The position numbers and the translations under genes were made by a program. This document shows positions 27,469 to 36,843 of a stretch of 50,952 nucleotides of DNA, in pieces. Below the pieces are notes generated by a model. That model saw only the letters and a list, made by a program, of their open reading frames with translations, was not told where the DNA came from and ran no database searches. Positions within the stretch are counted from its first letter, which is position 1; every line of letters begins with the position of its first letter. Source of the stretch: a virus; the IMG/VR virus record IMGVR_UViG_3300024273_001720, positions 1 through 50,952 of that record; one strand, 5' to 3'.

Positions 27469-28167
27469 TTATTTTCCAGTTTGCTGATATGGTAAATGTA
27501 CTGGTGCCCATGGTGCAACTGGAACTCCACTAGGGCCAGCAGGTGTTGGATGGATATGTGTATTATATAATTCTTTGAAAGATTCTAGAAACGTTTCTAA
27601 AGATTTACCTCTAACCGCAGGTTCCTTTTCATCTTCAGATCCTTCTCCTGTATTTGAAAGAAATATATTTCCAGCATCTAAAAATATCTTGTTATCAGAT
27701 GATATTTTTATAATTCCATTTTCATCCAATTGTATGATTGGTCTTTCCTTTGCCCCAGATCCTCGTGTTATGACCAGTCCATCCTCAGGGGAATGATATA
27801 TTCGAATGTTACGTACTTCATCATATATTAATGAAACCACGTCATGGGCCGCAGCTGATGATTTTAGGACATCAGTTATTAGCGCTTTACTTTGATTAAT
27901 TTGAAACCAATATTCAGGGTGATATATGTTACCATTGTCAAATCGAACAGCAACAACAGTCCCAATATTCGGAGGATTATGAGAACCAACAAAGTCACAA
28001 TTCATAGGAGTTGCCCATGGAATTGCATCGTTTGGTAACTTATCAAATTTACCAAACACCTTAACACGACAACGACCCAAGAATTTTGGGTCAGCGTTAT
28101 CAACAACCTCACCAATCCAGTGGGTTTCTCTAATATTATCTTTGTCTAATTCTTTATCTGTTGCCAT
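27469..28167 (-). CDS. Baseplate central spike / hub OB-fold protein, gp5-like
   Basis: A 232-residue protein. Residues about 15-95 carry the gp5/VgrG OB-fold pattern WIGEVVDNADPKFLGRCRVK ... AIPWATPM ... IGTVVAVRFDNGNIYHPEY. Residues 130-185 form short strands, and the C-terminus has IHPTPAGPSG, common in spike and baseplate proteins. Unlike T4 gp5 it has no lysozyme domain; a GH19 domain is instead fused to the gp27-like hub two genes upstream. The ATG overlaps the previous stop (TAATG). It would plug the hub at the tip of the tail tube. Confidence 0.8.
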   Translation of the reverse strand: MATDKELDKDNIRETHWIGEVVDNADPKFLGRCRVKVFGKFDKLPNDAIPWATPMNCDFVGSHNPPNIGTVVAVRFDNGNIYHPEYWFQINQSKALITDVLKSSAAAHDVVSLIYDEVRNIRIYHSPEDGLVITRGSGAKERPIIQLDENGIIKISSDNKIFLDAGNIFLSNTGEGSEDEKEPAVRGKSLETFLESFKELYNTHIHPTPAGPSGVPVAPWAPVHLPYQQTGK

Positions 28168-29363
28168 TAATCAAATACATTTCCTAGCGCTCTTGTTGCC
28201 GCTCTTTGTAATCCTTCTCCAATCGTACTTCCACTCATATCACCAAACACATTTAAATTAATATTGTTACCAATATTCTTTGTGACTTGATTAATATCAG
28301 TAGCAGCATCTACATTTCTCACAAAGTTAGAGAAAACATTTTCCATTGATGGAATTCTATTAACTGTTCTGTTTCGAAGTTCCTGTTCAAGTTCTCTCTT
28401 CTTTTCTTCTGCTAATTTTTTTGCAGCTGCCTTTGCTTTATCTTTAAATTCATTTGCCTTTCCTGTTGCCTTTTCCTTTGCAAACTCAAGGGGTGATTTT
28501 GAAGAATCTTCAAAATACTCACTGTCAGGGGCAGGTGAAAGATAACCCGTAGAATATGTTGGTTGTTTTTTTATAATACCATTAAGAACTCTTGCCTCTA
28601 CTCTTGAAAGCGTTTCATATGTAAATGTGATTGTGTTTGCTGCAACCTCAGGATTTTTAGAAAGATCTGCAAATATGTTAGTACCAGTGGTCATATCCCA
28701 CTCACAGTATCCAAGACCAATCATAAAATATGGTCTTCCGCTTGGTCCCATTATGTCTGCATTTTCATTCTGTGAATCAATAGTAGGTTTAAAATTATCA
28801 GGAAATCCTGTAATAGCAGCTTTATTTGCTTTATTTGGTATTCCTCCTACCTTTGTACTTACGTTAGTTTGGATTGATCTAACCTCTGTTACGTAAACAT
28901 AAACTTTAAACTTTCTGAGGTTTTTAGGAATAATCCATGTCCATTTTCTCTCATCAAATGCAGCTCTCCTATATAAATGCATAAGACCTGCAATCGGTAG
29001 GTTAAGCGATTCTAACGTTTCAATTTCTATTTTAGCATCATCACCTCCCAAATATGCGTTTTCGGGGTTATATTGCTGAAGCTTCTCAAGACCCTTTAAG
29101 CTTTGCCAATACCATGGCATCTCAACATTAATTTTTTTAAGAGCATCTTTAAAATTTTTAAGATCTTCTAATCGTTCTTGATAAAATTCATCAGATTCTG
29201 CGAGTTTTTCTAAAAAAGATTGAGCTGGACCTGCTAACAATGGCGAATCCTCTGGATTATACCAGTCGAATAGCAATGCAAATGAAAGATAGGTAGGATC
29301 CTGATACGGAAACGTCCTATATGAACCTTTTCTAAAGTCGTTTATGTTTTTAAAATCTGACAT
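28167..29363 (-). CDS. Baseplate/tail protein of unknown family between hub and spike
   Basis: A 398-residue protein. The N-terminal half includes YLSFALLFDWYNPEDSPLL and a Trp-rich segment (ERKWTWIIPKNLRKFKVYVY). A C-terminal Lys/Ala/Glu-rich helix at about residues 290-335 could be a coiled coil. No enzymatic motif is seen. Location between gp27-like and gp5-like genes, with TAATG coupling to the latter, argues for a hub or tube-initiation role, perhaps the position of T4 gp48 or gp54. That correspondence is a guess. Confidence 0.55.
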   Translation of the reverse strand: MSDFKNINDFRKGSYRTFPYQDPTYLSFALLFDWYNPEDSPLLAGPAQSFLEKLAESDEFYQERLEDLKNFKDALKKINVEMPWYWQSLKGLEKLQQYNPENAYLGGDDAKIEIETLESLNLPIAGLMHLYRRAAFDERKWTWIIPKNLRKFKVYVYVTEVRSIQTNVSTKVGGIPNKANKAAITGFPDNFKPTIDSQNENADIMGPSGRPYFMIGLGYCEWDMTTGTNIFADLSKNPEVAANTITFTYETLSRVEARVLNGIIKKQPTYSTGYLSPAPDSEYFEDSSKSPLEFAKEKATGKANEFKDKAKAAAKKLAEEKKRELEQELRNRTVNRIPSMENVFSNFVRNVDAATDINQVTKNIGNNINLNVFGDMSGSTIGEGLQRAATRALGNVFD

Positions 29364-29403
29364 GTATTATTTATCTTTATTTCTGTTACACTTCATTTTT
29401 TGT

Positions 29404-31515
29404 TTATGCGTATGCAGTATTATCTAATTCGATGTCGTTCCAGTATGTTATGAATTTTTCCTGTCTATCCTTTAGTCCGTTTGTTCCGCCGTTTACTGCC
29501 TTTGAAACAGATAGAACATTAGCACTGGTAGATCCTAGATTGGCTAATCCGGAAACTCTACTGTTTATTTTTTTCCACCAAAAACAAGCAGAGTCTGCTG
29601 CGTAATATGGTGTTTTCAATATATCCGGATCTATGAGCACATTTATGTTTTTACCATCGGGTTTCGAATTCAGATATGTATTATATTTAGTATAGTTACT
29701 TCGCCCTGTAATTTGTATATAACCTCTACCTTTGAATTTTACACCGTCACCTGGTCTAACGTTTCCAAGATCCTTTCTACCCTCATACGCTATGCCTGAT
29801 GCAAATTCCTCTACCCACTTAAAGTTACCTGATTCATGTGCACACTGTGATAGGAAGTGAGCTCTTTCCAATGGAGATACTATTCCATATCTCTTCATTG
29901 CTTCCACAAGCTCCTTAGGTGGTTTTGATACCTTCTTACCTCTATATTTTTTATTTGCAACGTCAGATGTTGTATCAGGTACTACCGGTGGAGCAACAGG
30001 TTCCTCTGGAACCTTTTTCATAGGAGTTACTGTCTCCTTATTAATATTATTAACCCTGCTTGGCCATTCTCTTCTTAGTAAATTTATGCGTTGTTTAACT
30101 GAAACATCTCCCGCACTATATGTATATACTATTCCACCCACCACATAATATCCACTTAAAAAATTATCAAGGACATACGTTCCTGAATTTGTTAAATCTG
30201 AATCCTCTACCTTTTGAGTACCATTAAATCCTCTCTCTTCCTTTAAATCTTTCACTGTTTTATCAGCAATCATTCTGTCCTGTTCGTTTGTATATATTGC
30301 AACCGGAATTTTATGGTATCTGTGTATTGCGGGATTAAAAGTTTCTAATTCAATATTTAAAGACATTTTTTTAACTTCATCCATGTTTTGTACATTTGCA
30401 ATTGCAGCGTATTCATAGTTAAGATGTACGTTTGATGTTTCAGGATCTCCTGATTTTCTACCAACGTATTTATATTTAATTTCATTCTTATACCTGTCCT
30501 CATCTCTTCGGCCTTTCATAGGCTCTTCGATATCCTTCATATTTTTACTTGCTAAAGGTTCGATATTGTGAGATACTAAACCTTCATCAGAATCATTTTC
30601 ATAATACTGTAACACTCGCTTGTATCCGTTCTTTTTAGCAGAAGCTCCGGCCATATTTATAAGAGATTGGGATGTTATTTGACGATTGGTTCCCGAATCT
30701 CTAATATGATTTGATAACAATAATGGCAATTTACCCTGATTTATTGCATCATCAATTGTAGCAGATGGCATGTCAGTCATTTCTTTGTCATATGCAATTA
30801 TAGCGTCCTCGAGGGTTTCCTCTGAATTAAGTAATTCATTTAAATTAACATAGTTGATATAGTAGTATGGATCAATGCTAAAAGTCTGAAAACTATCTTC
30901 GTCAATATAAGAGTGTCTTACCAAATCTGCTAATGTATCATACATAGAATTAAAGGGTACAACCAGGTTCATCTCATCGTCAGTATTACTAATATTGGTT
31001 GCAACTCCTAGTTTTAAATCGTTTGCAATAGATTCAACATGGTCTAGACTTGTTCCATTTCCATATGATTTACAATCCTCAGCATAAAGTCCTGGAATTT
31101 TAATCCTTCCAATGAATGAGTACCTACCTCCACTAAGATCTGCCCTTTGTTTAGGCGAATCCACATACACAATATCAAAGTCCATTCTAATATCCTTGTA
31201 TGATGTTTTATCAAGAGTACCAAGTCTAATGTTTATAACATCTCCATCTCTAGGAAATGTATCAACTGTAAATTGTCCCTTAATATCCACAATGGAAAGA
31301 TCTAATATTGGCAAAACGCCAGTGCAATCCAATGTCATTCTGGTAATAGAGTCCAAGTTGAATAGATACTTATTAATCATAACTATTAGGTTTAACCCCT
31401 TACTTGTATTAGCCCTATCATTACCTTCATTCTCGCCAAAAGACGCAAATTCAATTTTATCCAACTTAATGCTAGGTTCTGTTACTGTTAAAATGTGATT
31501 GTTAATTGATGCCAT
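29404..31515 (-). CDS. Baseplate hub (gp27-like) fused to GH19 muralytic domain
   Basis: A 703-residue protein. The N-terminal 450 residues look like a gp27/gpD-type hub (FTVDTFPRDGDVINIRLGT, then SMYDTLADLVRHSYIDEDSF). A Pro-rich linker (about residues 490-530) leads to a GH19 chitinase-like domain from about residue 552. That domain has the HESGNFKW catalytic-Glu motif (Glu about 561), KFKGRGYIQITGRSNY and KAVNGGTNGLKDR. It would cut cell-wall glycan during tail penetration. T4 carries its tail lysozyme on gp5 instead. A free endolysin with a related GH19 domain lies at 40943-41554. Confidence 0.8.
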   Translation of the reverse strand: MASINNHILTVTEPSIKLDKIEFASFGENEGNDRANTSKGLNLIVMINKYLFNLDSITRMTLDCTGVLPILDLSIVDIKGQFTVDTFPRDGDVINIRLGTLDKTSYKDIRMDFDIVYVDSPKQRADLSGGRYSFIGRIKIPGLYAEDCKSYGNGTSLDHVESIANDLKLGVATNISNTDDEMNLVVPFNSMYDTLADLVRHSYIDEDSFQTFSIDPYYYINYVNLNELLNSEETLEDAIIAYDKEMTDMPSATIDDAINQGKLPLLLSNHIRDSGTNRQITSQSLINMAGASAKKNGYKRVLQYYENDSDEGLVSHNIEPLASKNMKDIEEPMKGRRDEDRYKNEIKYKYVGRKSGDPETSNVHLNYEYAAIANVQNMDEVKKMSLNIELETFNPAIHRYHKIPVAIYTNEQDRMIADKTVKDLKEERGFNGTQKVEDSDLTNSGTYVLDNFLSGYYVVGGIVYTYSAGDVSVKQRINLLRREWPSRVNNINKETVTPMKKVPEEPVAPPVVPDTTSDVANKKYRGKKVSKPPKELVEAMKRYGIVSPLERAHFLSQCAHESGNFKWVEEFASGIAYEGRKDLGNVRPGDGVKFKGRGYIQITGRSNYTKYNTYLNSKPDGKNINVLIDPDILKTPYYAADSACFWWKKINSRVSGLANLGSTSANVLSVSKAVNGGTNGLKDRQEKFITYWNDIELDNTAYA

Positions 31516-31518
31516 TTA

Positions 31519-32019
31519 TTAAATAGTTATTGTACCGTTTCCGATTGTTAGGTTTACTTCTCCATCTTTTAAAATGTTTGGAGGTAATATTTGTGAAGAC
31601 CCATTTGCCTTCTGTGCAGCCTTTCTCTGTAAGTACTCAATTCGGCTAGCGTCCTTCACTGGAAGTCTTTTCGTATCAATGAATTGGTCTCTAATAGAGA
31701 TTTCATCTGTTGATTTTTGTACCATTTTAACTGGTCTAATAACAGCAAGAACTCCATTGTTTTGAGGTATCTCTAAAACATCTCCAATATTAATAATGAA
31801 TGGATTTGATATATTATTCCATTTCAATATATAGTCAACGAAATTAGCATCTCTATAATATTTTAAAGATATTAAATCCATTCTTACAATATCATCTGCA
31901 GTTACAATATGCTCAGCGATAACTTCAGTTCCCTCTACAAAAACAACAGTAGGTCTAGCGAATATAACTTTAGTTCCGTCACTTGAGAGTGTCTTTTTTT
32001 CTAATGTATTAAATTTCAT
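31519..32019 (-). CDS. gp53: LysM-containing baseplate protein, gp53-like
   Basis: A 166-residue protein. The segment DLISLKYYRDANFVDYILKW through INIGDVLEIP (about residues 50-85) is a LysM-like unit typical of T4 gp53 and related baseplate or tail-tip proteins. The C-terminal part is short and ends in a strand. It is three bases upstream of the hub gene and shares a TAATG overlap with the 600-residue gene. gp53 connects inner wedges to the hub in T4; the same job is inferred. Confidence 0.65.
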   Translation of the reverse strand: MKFNTLEKKTLSSDGTKVIFARPTVVFVEGTEVIAEHIVTADDIVRMDLISLKYYRDANFVDYILKWNNISNPFIINIGDVLEIPQNNGVLAVIRPVKMVQKSTDEISIRDQFIDTKRLPVKDASRIEYLQRKAAQKANGSSQILPPNILKDGEVNLTIGNGTITI

Positions 32020-33821
32020 TATCCGTTACTTATTTTTCTAAAGACATTTATAAAGTCATCTTTCTTAGGTGTTCCACCATCTTTATTTCCATATGCACTT
32101 ACATCAGATGTGTTATTAATATCGGCGCCATCATCAGGTTGTAGGTAAAATCTACCTCGACCTGCGTTAAACATGGATTCAATCTCTGCCTTATCTCTCG
32201 GTCTTCCTGGCTTTAATGTAATTACAACTACCATTTTTTCAGGAAAATCCTGTAGCGCAGTAGCGCCTTCAAAGGTAATTTCACAATTTTCCATTGCTAA
32301 GTTACCACATACAATTATAGGATTCAATGGATTTCCTACAGTAACATGCCATTGACCAGTAGGATCTCCTGTTAAAAGAGCCGCGGCAGCTTGGCCTCCC
32401 TGTGGTGTGTTAAACATTTCCATTAAACTACCACCTATTAGGTTGTTTAGTAATTTATTATCTGCTAAATTTTTCCAATTCGCAGGATCCGCAACTCCTT
32501 TAAACATATTACCCATATCTGAGACAATAGATCCTAAAAATCCACCATAATCACCCGATTTAAGCTTAGCCAAATTTCCAAGTGGCCTTGCAACAGATCC
32601 ATCTCCAATGTATCTAACGCTTCCTCCCCAAAATGGAGCATTATTATAAGTTAATGCAAGTATGTTTGCGAGTTGGTCTAACATCATTACCTTCGGGTTA
32701 ACTCCCTCAAAACTCTTAAGTTCGTATTCAAATTTAAGCGTGAACGCTTGTTCAAATTTAAGACCGCTTTCCCTTACTAAGGTATCTTTAATAACATTTA
32801 GTGGTCCAAATACATGATTAGGGTATGTGTCACTGAATGCGTCATAACCTGCATTTTGTGCAGAGGCATTTGATTCAACAGCACCCTTTCCCTTTGCAGC
32901 ATTAGCAGCTGCTGATAAAAATTTACTATTGTTTACCATATTACCAAACTTACCAGAAGCACCTTTTGTTTGAGATTGCAATGTCTGTACCTCTGCTGTG
33001 GCTGTTTTCCAATTATATCCATGTGAGAACTTTAATATCTCTGTAATTGAATTTCCTGGAGCTTCGCCAAGCCATGTAACAGCTCTTGCAATATCAGGTT
33101 GTTGTACCTCTTCTACTGTACCATCAGCCCCTAATTGTTTGGGTGTAATAATGTCGTCCGATACAGGATATGCAAATCTACGAAGTGTTATTAATAAATT
33201 GTTTGGAATTTTACCATAATATTTCGTAAGAGCAAAGTCTGAATAATTATATCTATATCCATAATTACCTGCAACATTACCTGTTATTTCTATAATTTGA
33301 GTAACGGTTGGATTGACCAAACTCATTGGATCTATTTTTCGATATCTTCCAGTAGCAACTGTAAGACCATCTTTCGTAAGGTCCAATGGATTACCCCTGT
33401 AATTTATTAATGAATATTTGTTAAATGCAGAGTATGGTCTTGGGCCGATTGTAATTTTATTTGGATTTGTTTTGCCTGCTTGGGTAGATATATACGTCTC
33501 AGAGTCATGCTCTTTAGTGTAGTATTTAGACTCGTTTGTATTAATTATAGTAAATGGTTCGTCAGTTGCAACTGCTCTTGCAGCGGTCTGATCAGGTTTT
33601 TTTGGAGCCTTTATAACGTTACCTCCTTTTTTTCCTCCAGTATTAACGCCATCTGGATTTGCTCCATCTATTGTATTTGGGTCATATCCTGTAATGCTCT
33701 TTGTGGCACTGATAAATCCTTTACCTAATCCTGTAGTTTTAGCATAGTCAAAGCCTTCCTTCGCTTTTGCCTTTGTAGCATCTGCTAATTTATCAAAATA
33801 ACTTTTTTCAATTTCTGCCAT
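32019..33821 (-). CDS. Baseplate/tail structural protein opening the tail operon
   Basis: A 600-residue protein. It starts with a charged helical region (KSYFDKLADATKAKAKEGF). Middle sequence PVSDDIITPKQLGAD and following is consistent with a tube-proximal structural protein, and the C-terminal HVTVGNPLNPIIVCGNLAME resembles conserved phrases in tail sheath- or tube-associated proteins of large phages. No catalytic residues are obvious. It is the first gene of the hub group and has a hairpin leader with a TATATAAC box at 33845-33854. Confidence 0.55.
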   Translation of the reverse strand: MAEIEKSYFDKLADATKAKAKEGFDYAKTTGLGKGFISATKSITGYDPNTIDGANPDGVNTGGKKGGNVIKAPKKPDQTAARAVATDEPFTIINTNESKYYTKEHDSETYISTQAGKTNPNKITIGPRPYSAFNKYSLINYRGNPLDLTKDGLTVATGRYRKIDPMSLVNPTVTQIIEITGNVAGNYGYRYNYSDFALTKYYGKIPNNLLITLRRFAYPVSDDIITPKQLGADGTVEEVQQPDIARAVTWLGEAPGNSITEILKFSHGYNWKTATAEVQTLQSQTKGASGKFGNMVNNSKFLSAAANAAKGKGAVESNASAQNAGYDAFSDTYPNHVFGPLNVIKDTLVRESGLKFEQAFTLKFEYELKSFEGVNPKVMMLDQLANILALTYNNAPFWGGSVRYIGDGSVARPLGNLAKLKSGDYGGFLGSIVSDMGNMFKGVADPANWKNLADNKLLNNLIGGSLMEMFNTPQGGQAAAALLTGDPTGQWHVTVGNPLNPIIVCGNLAMENCEITFEGATALQDFPEKMVVVITLKPGRPRDKAEIESMFNAGRGRFYLQPDDGADINNTSDVSAYGNKDGGTPKKDDFINVFRKISNG

Positions 33822-33860
33822 TACGTATTAGATATATTTGTTTTGTTATATATCCACGTA
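33822..33860 (-). promoter_or_regulatory. Hairpin leader with embedded TATATAAC box before the 600-residue gene
   Basis: On the minus strand the core TGGATATATAAC (33856-33845) pairs through GATATAT/ATATATC with the segment just before the ATG. An outer stem TACG/CGTA differs from the TTACT/AGTAA stem of the related leader at 23567-23612 but stays complementary. The box lies in the 5' arm and the 3' arm abuts the start codon. Confidence 0.45.
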
Positions 33861-33868
33861 TCTATTTG

Positions 33869-34456
33869 CTACTCAAGATTGTCTAGTTCAATTGATCTAG
33901 GTCTAAATAGTAATTTGTCAAAGTAGTCTTTCGATTCACCTGCCCTATCTCCTAGGAATTTCTTGATATGCGCTTCAAATATCCCTTTACTACCATAGTA
34001 ATATGTACCCTTTGAGTAGGTGTTTCGTGTGGAAAGTTCATATAAATCCTTTATCGTTTTCTCAATAAAGAAATCCTGTATGTTATTATATAACTCATTA
34101 ACTTCTGTAAACGTTCTCACGCACATTACAGAATCAACCACAACAAGATATGTCTCCCATTTGGAGTCAATATAATTTTGAAACTCCTTTACTGTGGCGA
34201 ATTTTTGTCTGGATATTCTGAATGAAGTAAGTGCACCGTCAAAATTCCTGTCAAATTTCATGTCAAACATATATCGTTTTAAGAAATCTAACTCATCATA
34301 GAATTTAGTGATGCGGATTTGATACCTTGGCATTTTATCATTAAACTCAACGTCATGGATAATTGCCCTTACCGGAAATACTATATTGTTATATCTGTTA
34401 TTTGAAATGAGAACATGGATATGGTCTCCTTTTGAAAAAAGTTTGTGTCTAATCAT
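33869..34456 (-). CDS. Hypothetical protein
   Basis: A 195-residue, basic, aromatic-rich protein (MIRHKLFSKGDHIHVLISNN) with an N-terminal beta part up to about residue 60 and a helical C-terminal half. No family is recognised. Its ATG overlaps the preceding 134-residue gene by four bases, and it is the last gene before the tail operon leader. It could be an assembly factor such as a tail-completion protein, but nothing in the sequence proves this. Confidence 0.6.
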   Translation of the reverse strand: MIRHKLFSKGDHIHVLISNNRYNNIVFPVRAIIHDVEFNDKMPRYQIRITKFYDELDFLKRYMFDMKFDRNFDGALTSFRISRQKFATVKEFQNYIDSKWETYLVVVDSVMCVRTFTEVNELYNNIQDFFIEKTIKDLYELSTRNTYSKGTYYYGSKGIFEAHIKKFLGDRAGESKDYFDKLLFRPRSIELDNLE

Positions 34457-34857
34457 CGTCTAATAATATTAACAGTATGAAATAGGTCTGCAATATCTTT
34501 GCTTACCTTTACATTATTATGTATCACCGTTAATATGATTGCAACTTCTCTCTCCCTTTTTGAATTGACCAATGCTATGAAGTTTTCTGTAATGTCAATT
34601 TCAAGGTTTTTAAACAAATAAATTACGCGACCCACGATTTCGTTTGAAACCATTAACTGTCGCGTAATTTCATTGATTATTGATAATCCAACTACTGAGT
34701 CGCTTGGCTCTTCTCCATACGGATCTGATTTAATAAGTTTACTTTTAATTGATGCATAGTCAACAATCTTGACCGTAGCTTTATCAATGTTTTTAGTATA
34801 CTTATTAAACTCTCGTTTAGATGGACACCATACGCATTCAATAGTTAAATTATTCAT
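34453..34857 (-). CDS. Hypothetical protein
   Basis: A 134-residue protein. The N-terminus has one Cys pair (CVWCPSKREF) and the C-terminus is mainly helical (EITRQLMVSNEIVGRVIYLF). It abuts the 104-residue gene without a gap and overlaps the next gene by four bases. A single CxxC is not enough to claim a zinc site. Function unknown. Confidence 0.6.
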   Translation of the reverse strand: MNNLTIECVWCPSKREFNKYTKNIDKATVKIVDYASIKSKLIKSDPYGEEPSDSVVGLSIINEITRQLMVSNEIVGRVIYLFKNLEIDITENFIALVNSKREREVAIILTVIHNNVKVSKDIADLFHTVNIIRR

Positions 34858-35172
34858 TTATTTTTTAAATGAGGCATTCAATTCTTTTAATTGTTTTTCA
34901 AGCCTCTCTATTTTTTCAAGTTTCTCAGCATCGGTTGGTTGATAATCAACTCCCCAATCTTCGATAATTTTTATTTGGTGTTTGTTCTTAGAATTTCCAA
35001 AGGATAATCCAATATCAACACATAATTCTTTAATGAATTTAACTTTGCTTGATTTATTATCGAAATCATATATTGTAGTTGATTCGAAACTTTCACCAGC
35101 CGAGTTAATATTATCATCTTGAACTGCTTTGATAACACCGTTGTCTGCTAATGTTATTTTAACTGTTTGCAT
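34858..35172 (-). CDS. Hypothetical protein with C-terminal coiled coil
   Basis: A 104-residue protein. The N-terminal half is beta-type; residues 78-104 form a Glu/Lys/Leu heptad helix (AEKLEKIERLEKQLKELNAS). It overlaps the upstream gene by 14 bases. The coiled coil suggests an oligomeric structural or adaptor protein; no family is recognised. Confidence 0.6.
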   Translation of the reverse strand: MQTVKITLADNGVIKAVQDDNINSAGESFESTTIYDFDNKSSKVKFIKELCVDIGLSFGNSKNKHQIKIIEDWGVDYQPTDAEKLEKIERLEKQLKELNASFKK

Positions 35173-35551
35173 TTAACCTAGAATTTAAAGATTCTCTAGC
35201 TTCCTTCATCAGTTTTCTAGCTAATTTTTTATCTTCTCTATAGGTTTCTTTATTTTTAACAGCGGTTTGGATCCAAGCCTCGCATAGCATTGCGATTTCA
35301 GTCTCGTTGTATCCGATTGCTGCCCATGTTTCTTTAGTAGAATTCAATTTAGTTTGCAGTTGGTTTTCAGTATTATCCAAACTTCTTTTAACGTTTGCCT
35401 CATGTGCAGCCATTCCATCTTCTCTCATTTTATCATACCATGCCATTCCTTGTGGAGAGAATCTTCCAAACATGTTCTTGATTTTCAAATAACCCATTGC
35501 TCTAAATTGAGCTCTTCTGTGTCTTCTCGACTGTGTTGTTGTTTTACTCAT
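35159..35551 (-). CDS. Hypothetical basic protein
   Basis: A 130-residue Lys/Arg-rich protein starting MSKTTTQSRRHRRAQFRAMG, so the N-terminal 25 residues are strongly basic and could bind nucleic acid. The rest is predicted helical. Overlaps of 8 and 14 bases with both neighbours support translation as part of the run 36.8-33.9 kb. No family recognised. Confidence 0.6.
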   Translation of the reverse strand: MSKTTTQSRRHRRAQFRAMGYLKIKNMFGRFSPQGMAWYDKMREDGMAAHEANVKRSLDNTENQLQTKLNSTKETWAAIGYNETEIAMLCEAWIQTAVKNKETYREDKKLARKLMKEARESLNSRLNANS

Positions 35552-36155
35552 TGTAATAATTGTTAATAAACGTTGTTACTTCTTCTGTTAAATATTCTTG
35601 TAGTTTATTTATCTCAATTTGTGAGACTGCCACCTTGGCGATTGTATTAATTAGGTTATCTTTATCCTCATCTGCACTGTTAATTAACATGTCAAATATT
35701 TGTTTATTTGGTATGTTTAAATTGATTACAGTAGATAGGGGTTCAATATTCTTTTTAGAAAGTTTTGCCACTAATTCCTCTAATGGAGAAACCTCAGGTT
35801 TAACATCAGCACCTGTTGGGGTTCGGTTAGTTTGTATTGGTGTGTTTTTAATAATTGGCATTGGAGATTCTCCCATTGCAACTTGAGTAAGCGTATCAGC
35901 CCCAGGAAATGGTAAATTACCATCAACTACTTCTGATAGGAATTCATCCAATACATTGTTAAATATTTGAGATCCATCTGTGAACTTTGTAAATTTGTCA
36001 TCTACGCTAAGTACTTCAACGACTTTGCCAAAGTTCTCTCCTTTTTTCCATTGATATTGTTTGGTTTTTTCTTTCACTGCTTCCATTATTTGTATATTTT
36101 GATAATTATATTCTTTTTTTGAGAATTGTTTCTTAATCCATCTGATTGAACTCAT
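35544..36155 (-). CDS. Hypothetical protein, start uncertain
   Basis: The frame opens further upstream (ATG at 36233), but that would overlap the preceding gene by 101 bases. I prefer the ATG at 36155 (203 residues, MSSIRWIKKQFS) or the ATG at 36087 (181 residues, MEAVKEKTKQY), which has the A-rich leader typical here. The middle is Pro/Thr-rich (about residues 105-145) and looks like a linker between a small N-terminal and a helical C-terminal domain. No family recognised. Confidence 0.55.
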   Translation of the reverse strand: MSSIRWIKKQFSKKEYNYQNIQIMEAVKEKTKQYQWKKGENFGKVVEVLSVDDKFTKFTDGSQIFNNVLDEFLSEVVDGNLPFPGADTLTQVAMGESPMPIIKNTPIQTNRTPTGADVKPEVSPLEELVAKLSKKNIEPLSTVINLNIPNKQIFDMLINSADEDKDNLINTIAKVAVSQIEINKLQEYLTEEVTTFINNYYNE

Positions 36156-36345
36156 GTTTGGTTTCATTATTATAGTATTTATGTTGAAATGAATCAATAA
36201 AATCAACTGACCTACTGGGACCCATAAATGCATCTATGGATTTAACCCATCTCCAATAAAAATCCCTGCTTCCATTCTCTTTAAGATATTCTACCAATAC
36301 CTTTTTTTCTGGCAATATTCTTTTATTAAAACTCATTCCATGCAT
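36133..36345 (-). CDS. Small hypothetical protein
   Basis: A 70-residue aromatic-rich protein (VEYLKENGSRDFYWRWVKSI, then FIDSFQHKYYNN). It overlaps the deaminase stop by 20 bases; an alternative ATG at 36336 (MSFNKRIL) reduces this to 11. The pattern of short overlaps supports it being real. No family recognised. Confidence 0.5.
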   Translation of the reverse strand: MHGMSFNKRILPEKKVLVEYLKENGSRDFYWRWVKSIDAFMGPSRSVDFIDSFQHKYYNNETKHEFNQMD

Positions 36346-36841
36346 TTACCTGGTTAACAATAATTCCTGCAGTTTCCAACAATTCAACACCACTCATATC
36401 TCTATAATCTTCAGTGTAATACACTGTAGAAATTCCTGCCTGTGTGATTAATTTTGCACAATCAAAACATGGGCAGGTTGTTGTATATAATGTGGCACCT
36501 TCACAACTCATTGTTGATTTGGCGACTTTCATAATAGCATTTGATTCAGCATGCAAAACTTCACGTTTCGTAATTGCATCTCTTTTAGTACAACATCCAT
36601 TTTCACACGTGTACCCATGCTCCTCGGTTAACTCTAGGGCAAAGTCTGGATTTTCATAATATTTAATATCATCTTCCTCGCATTTGTTGTCAAACCCATG
36701 TGGCATGCCATTATATCCAAATGATATTACTTGATTGTCTTTCACAATTACACATCCAACCTTTCTTCGGTTAGCGTAACTGAGTTTTGCGAACTGATAT
36801 GCGGTTTGCATATAAATTATTTCTATCGGAATTCTAGGCAT
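36326..36841 (-). CDS. Deoxycytidylate (dCMP) deaminase
   Basis: A 171-residue protein with the zinc-deaminase signature: HAESNAI supplies the His ligand and proton-shuttling Glu, and CPCFDC supplies two Cys ligands. An inserted loop with extra Cys (YTCENGCCTKRDAI) matches phage dCMP deaminases, which bind a second zinc. The enzyme turns dCMP into dUMP to feed thymidylate synthesis. The ATG is two bases from a 15-bp inverted repeat that carries a TATATAAT box. Confidence 0.9.
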   Translation of the reverse strand: MPRIPIEIIYMQTAYQFAKLSYANRRKVGCVIVKDNQVISFGYNGMPHGFDNKCEEDDIKYYENPDFALELTEEHGYTCENGCCTKRDAITKREVLHAESNAIMKVAKSTMSCEGATLYTTTCPCFDCAKLITQAGISTVYYTEDYRDMSGVELLETAGIIVNQVNAWNEF

Positions 36842-36843
36842 AA

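Noticed and set aside
27039-27533. 164-residue plus-strand frame
   Set aside because: It spans two well-supported minus-strand genes and a gap, is hydrophobic in a way expected of antisense AT-rich sequence, and would be the only plus-strand gene in 51 kb.
29404-31515. Frameshift joining separate hub and lysin genes
   Set aside because: The frame is continuous through a Pro-rich linker, so it reads as a true fusion.
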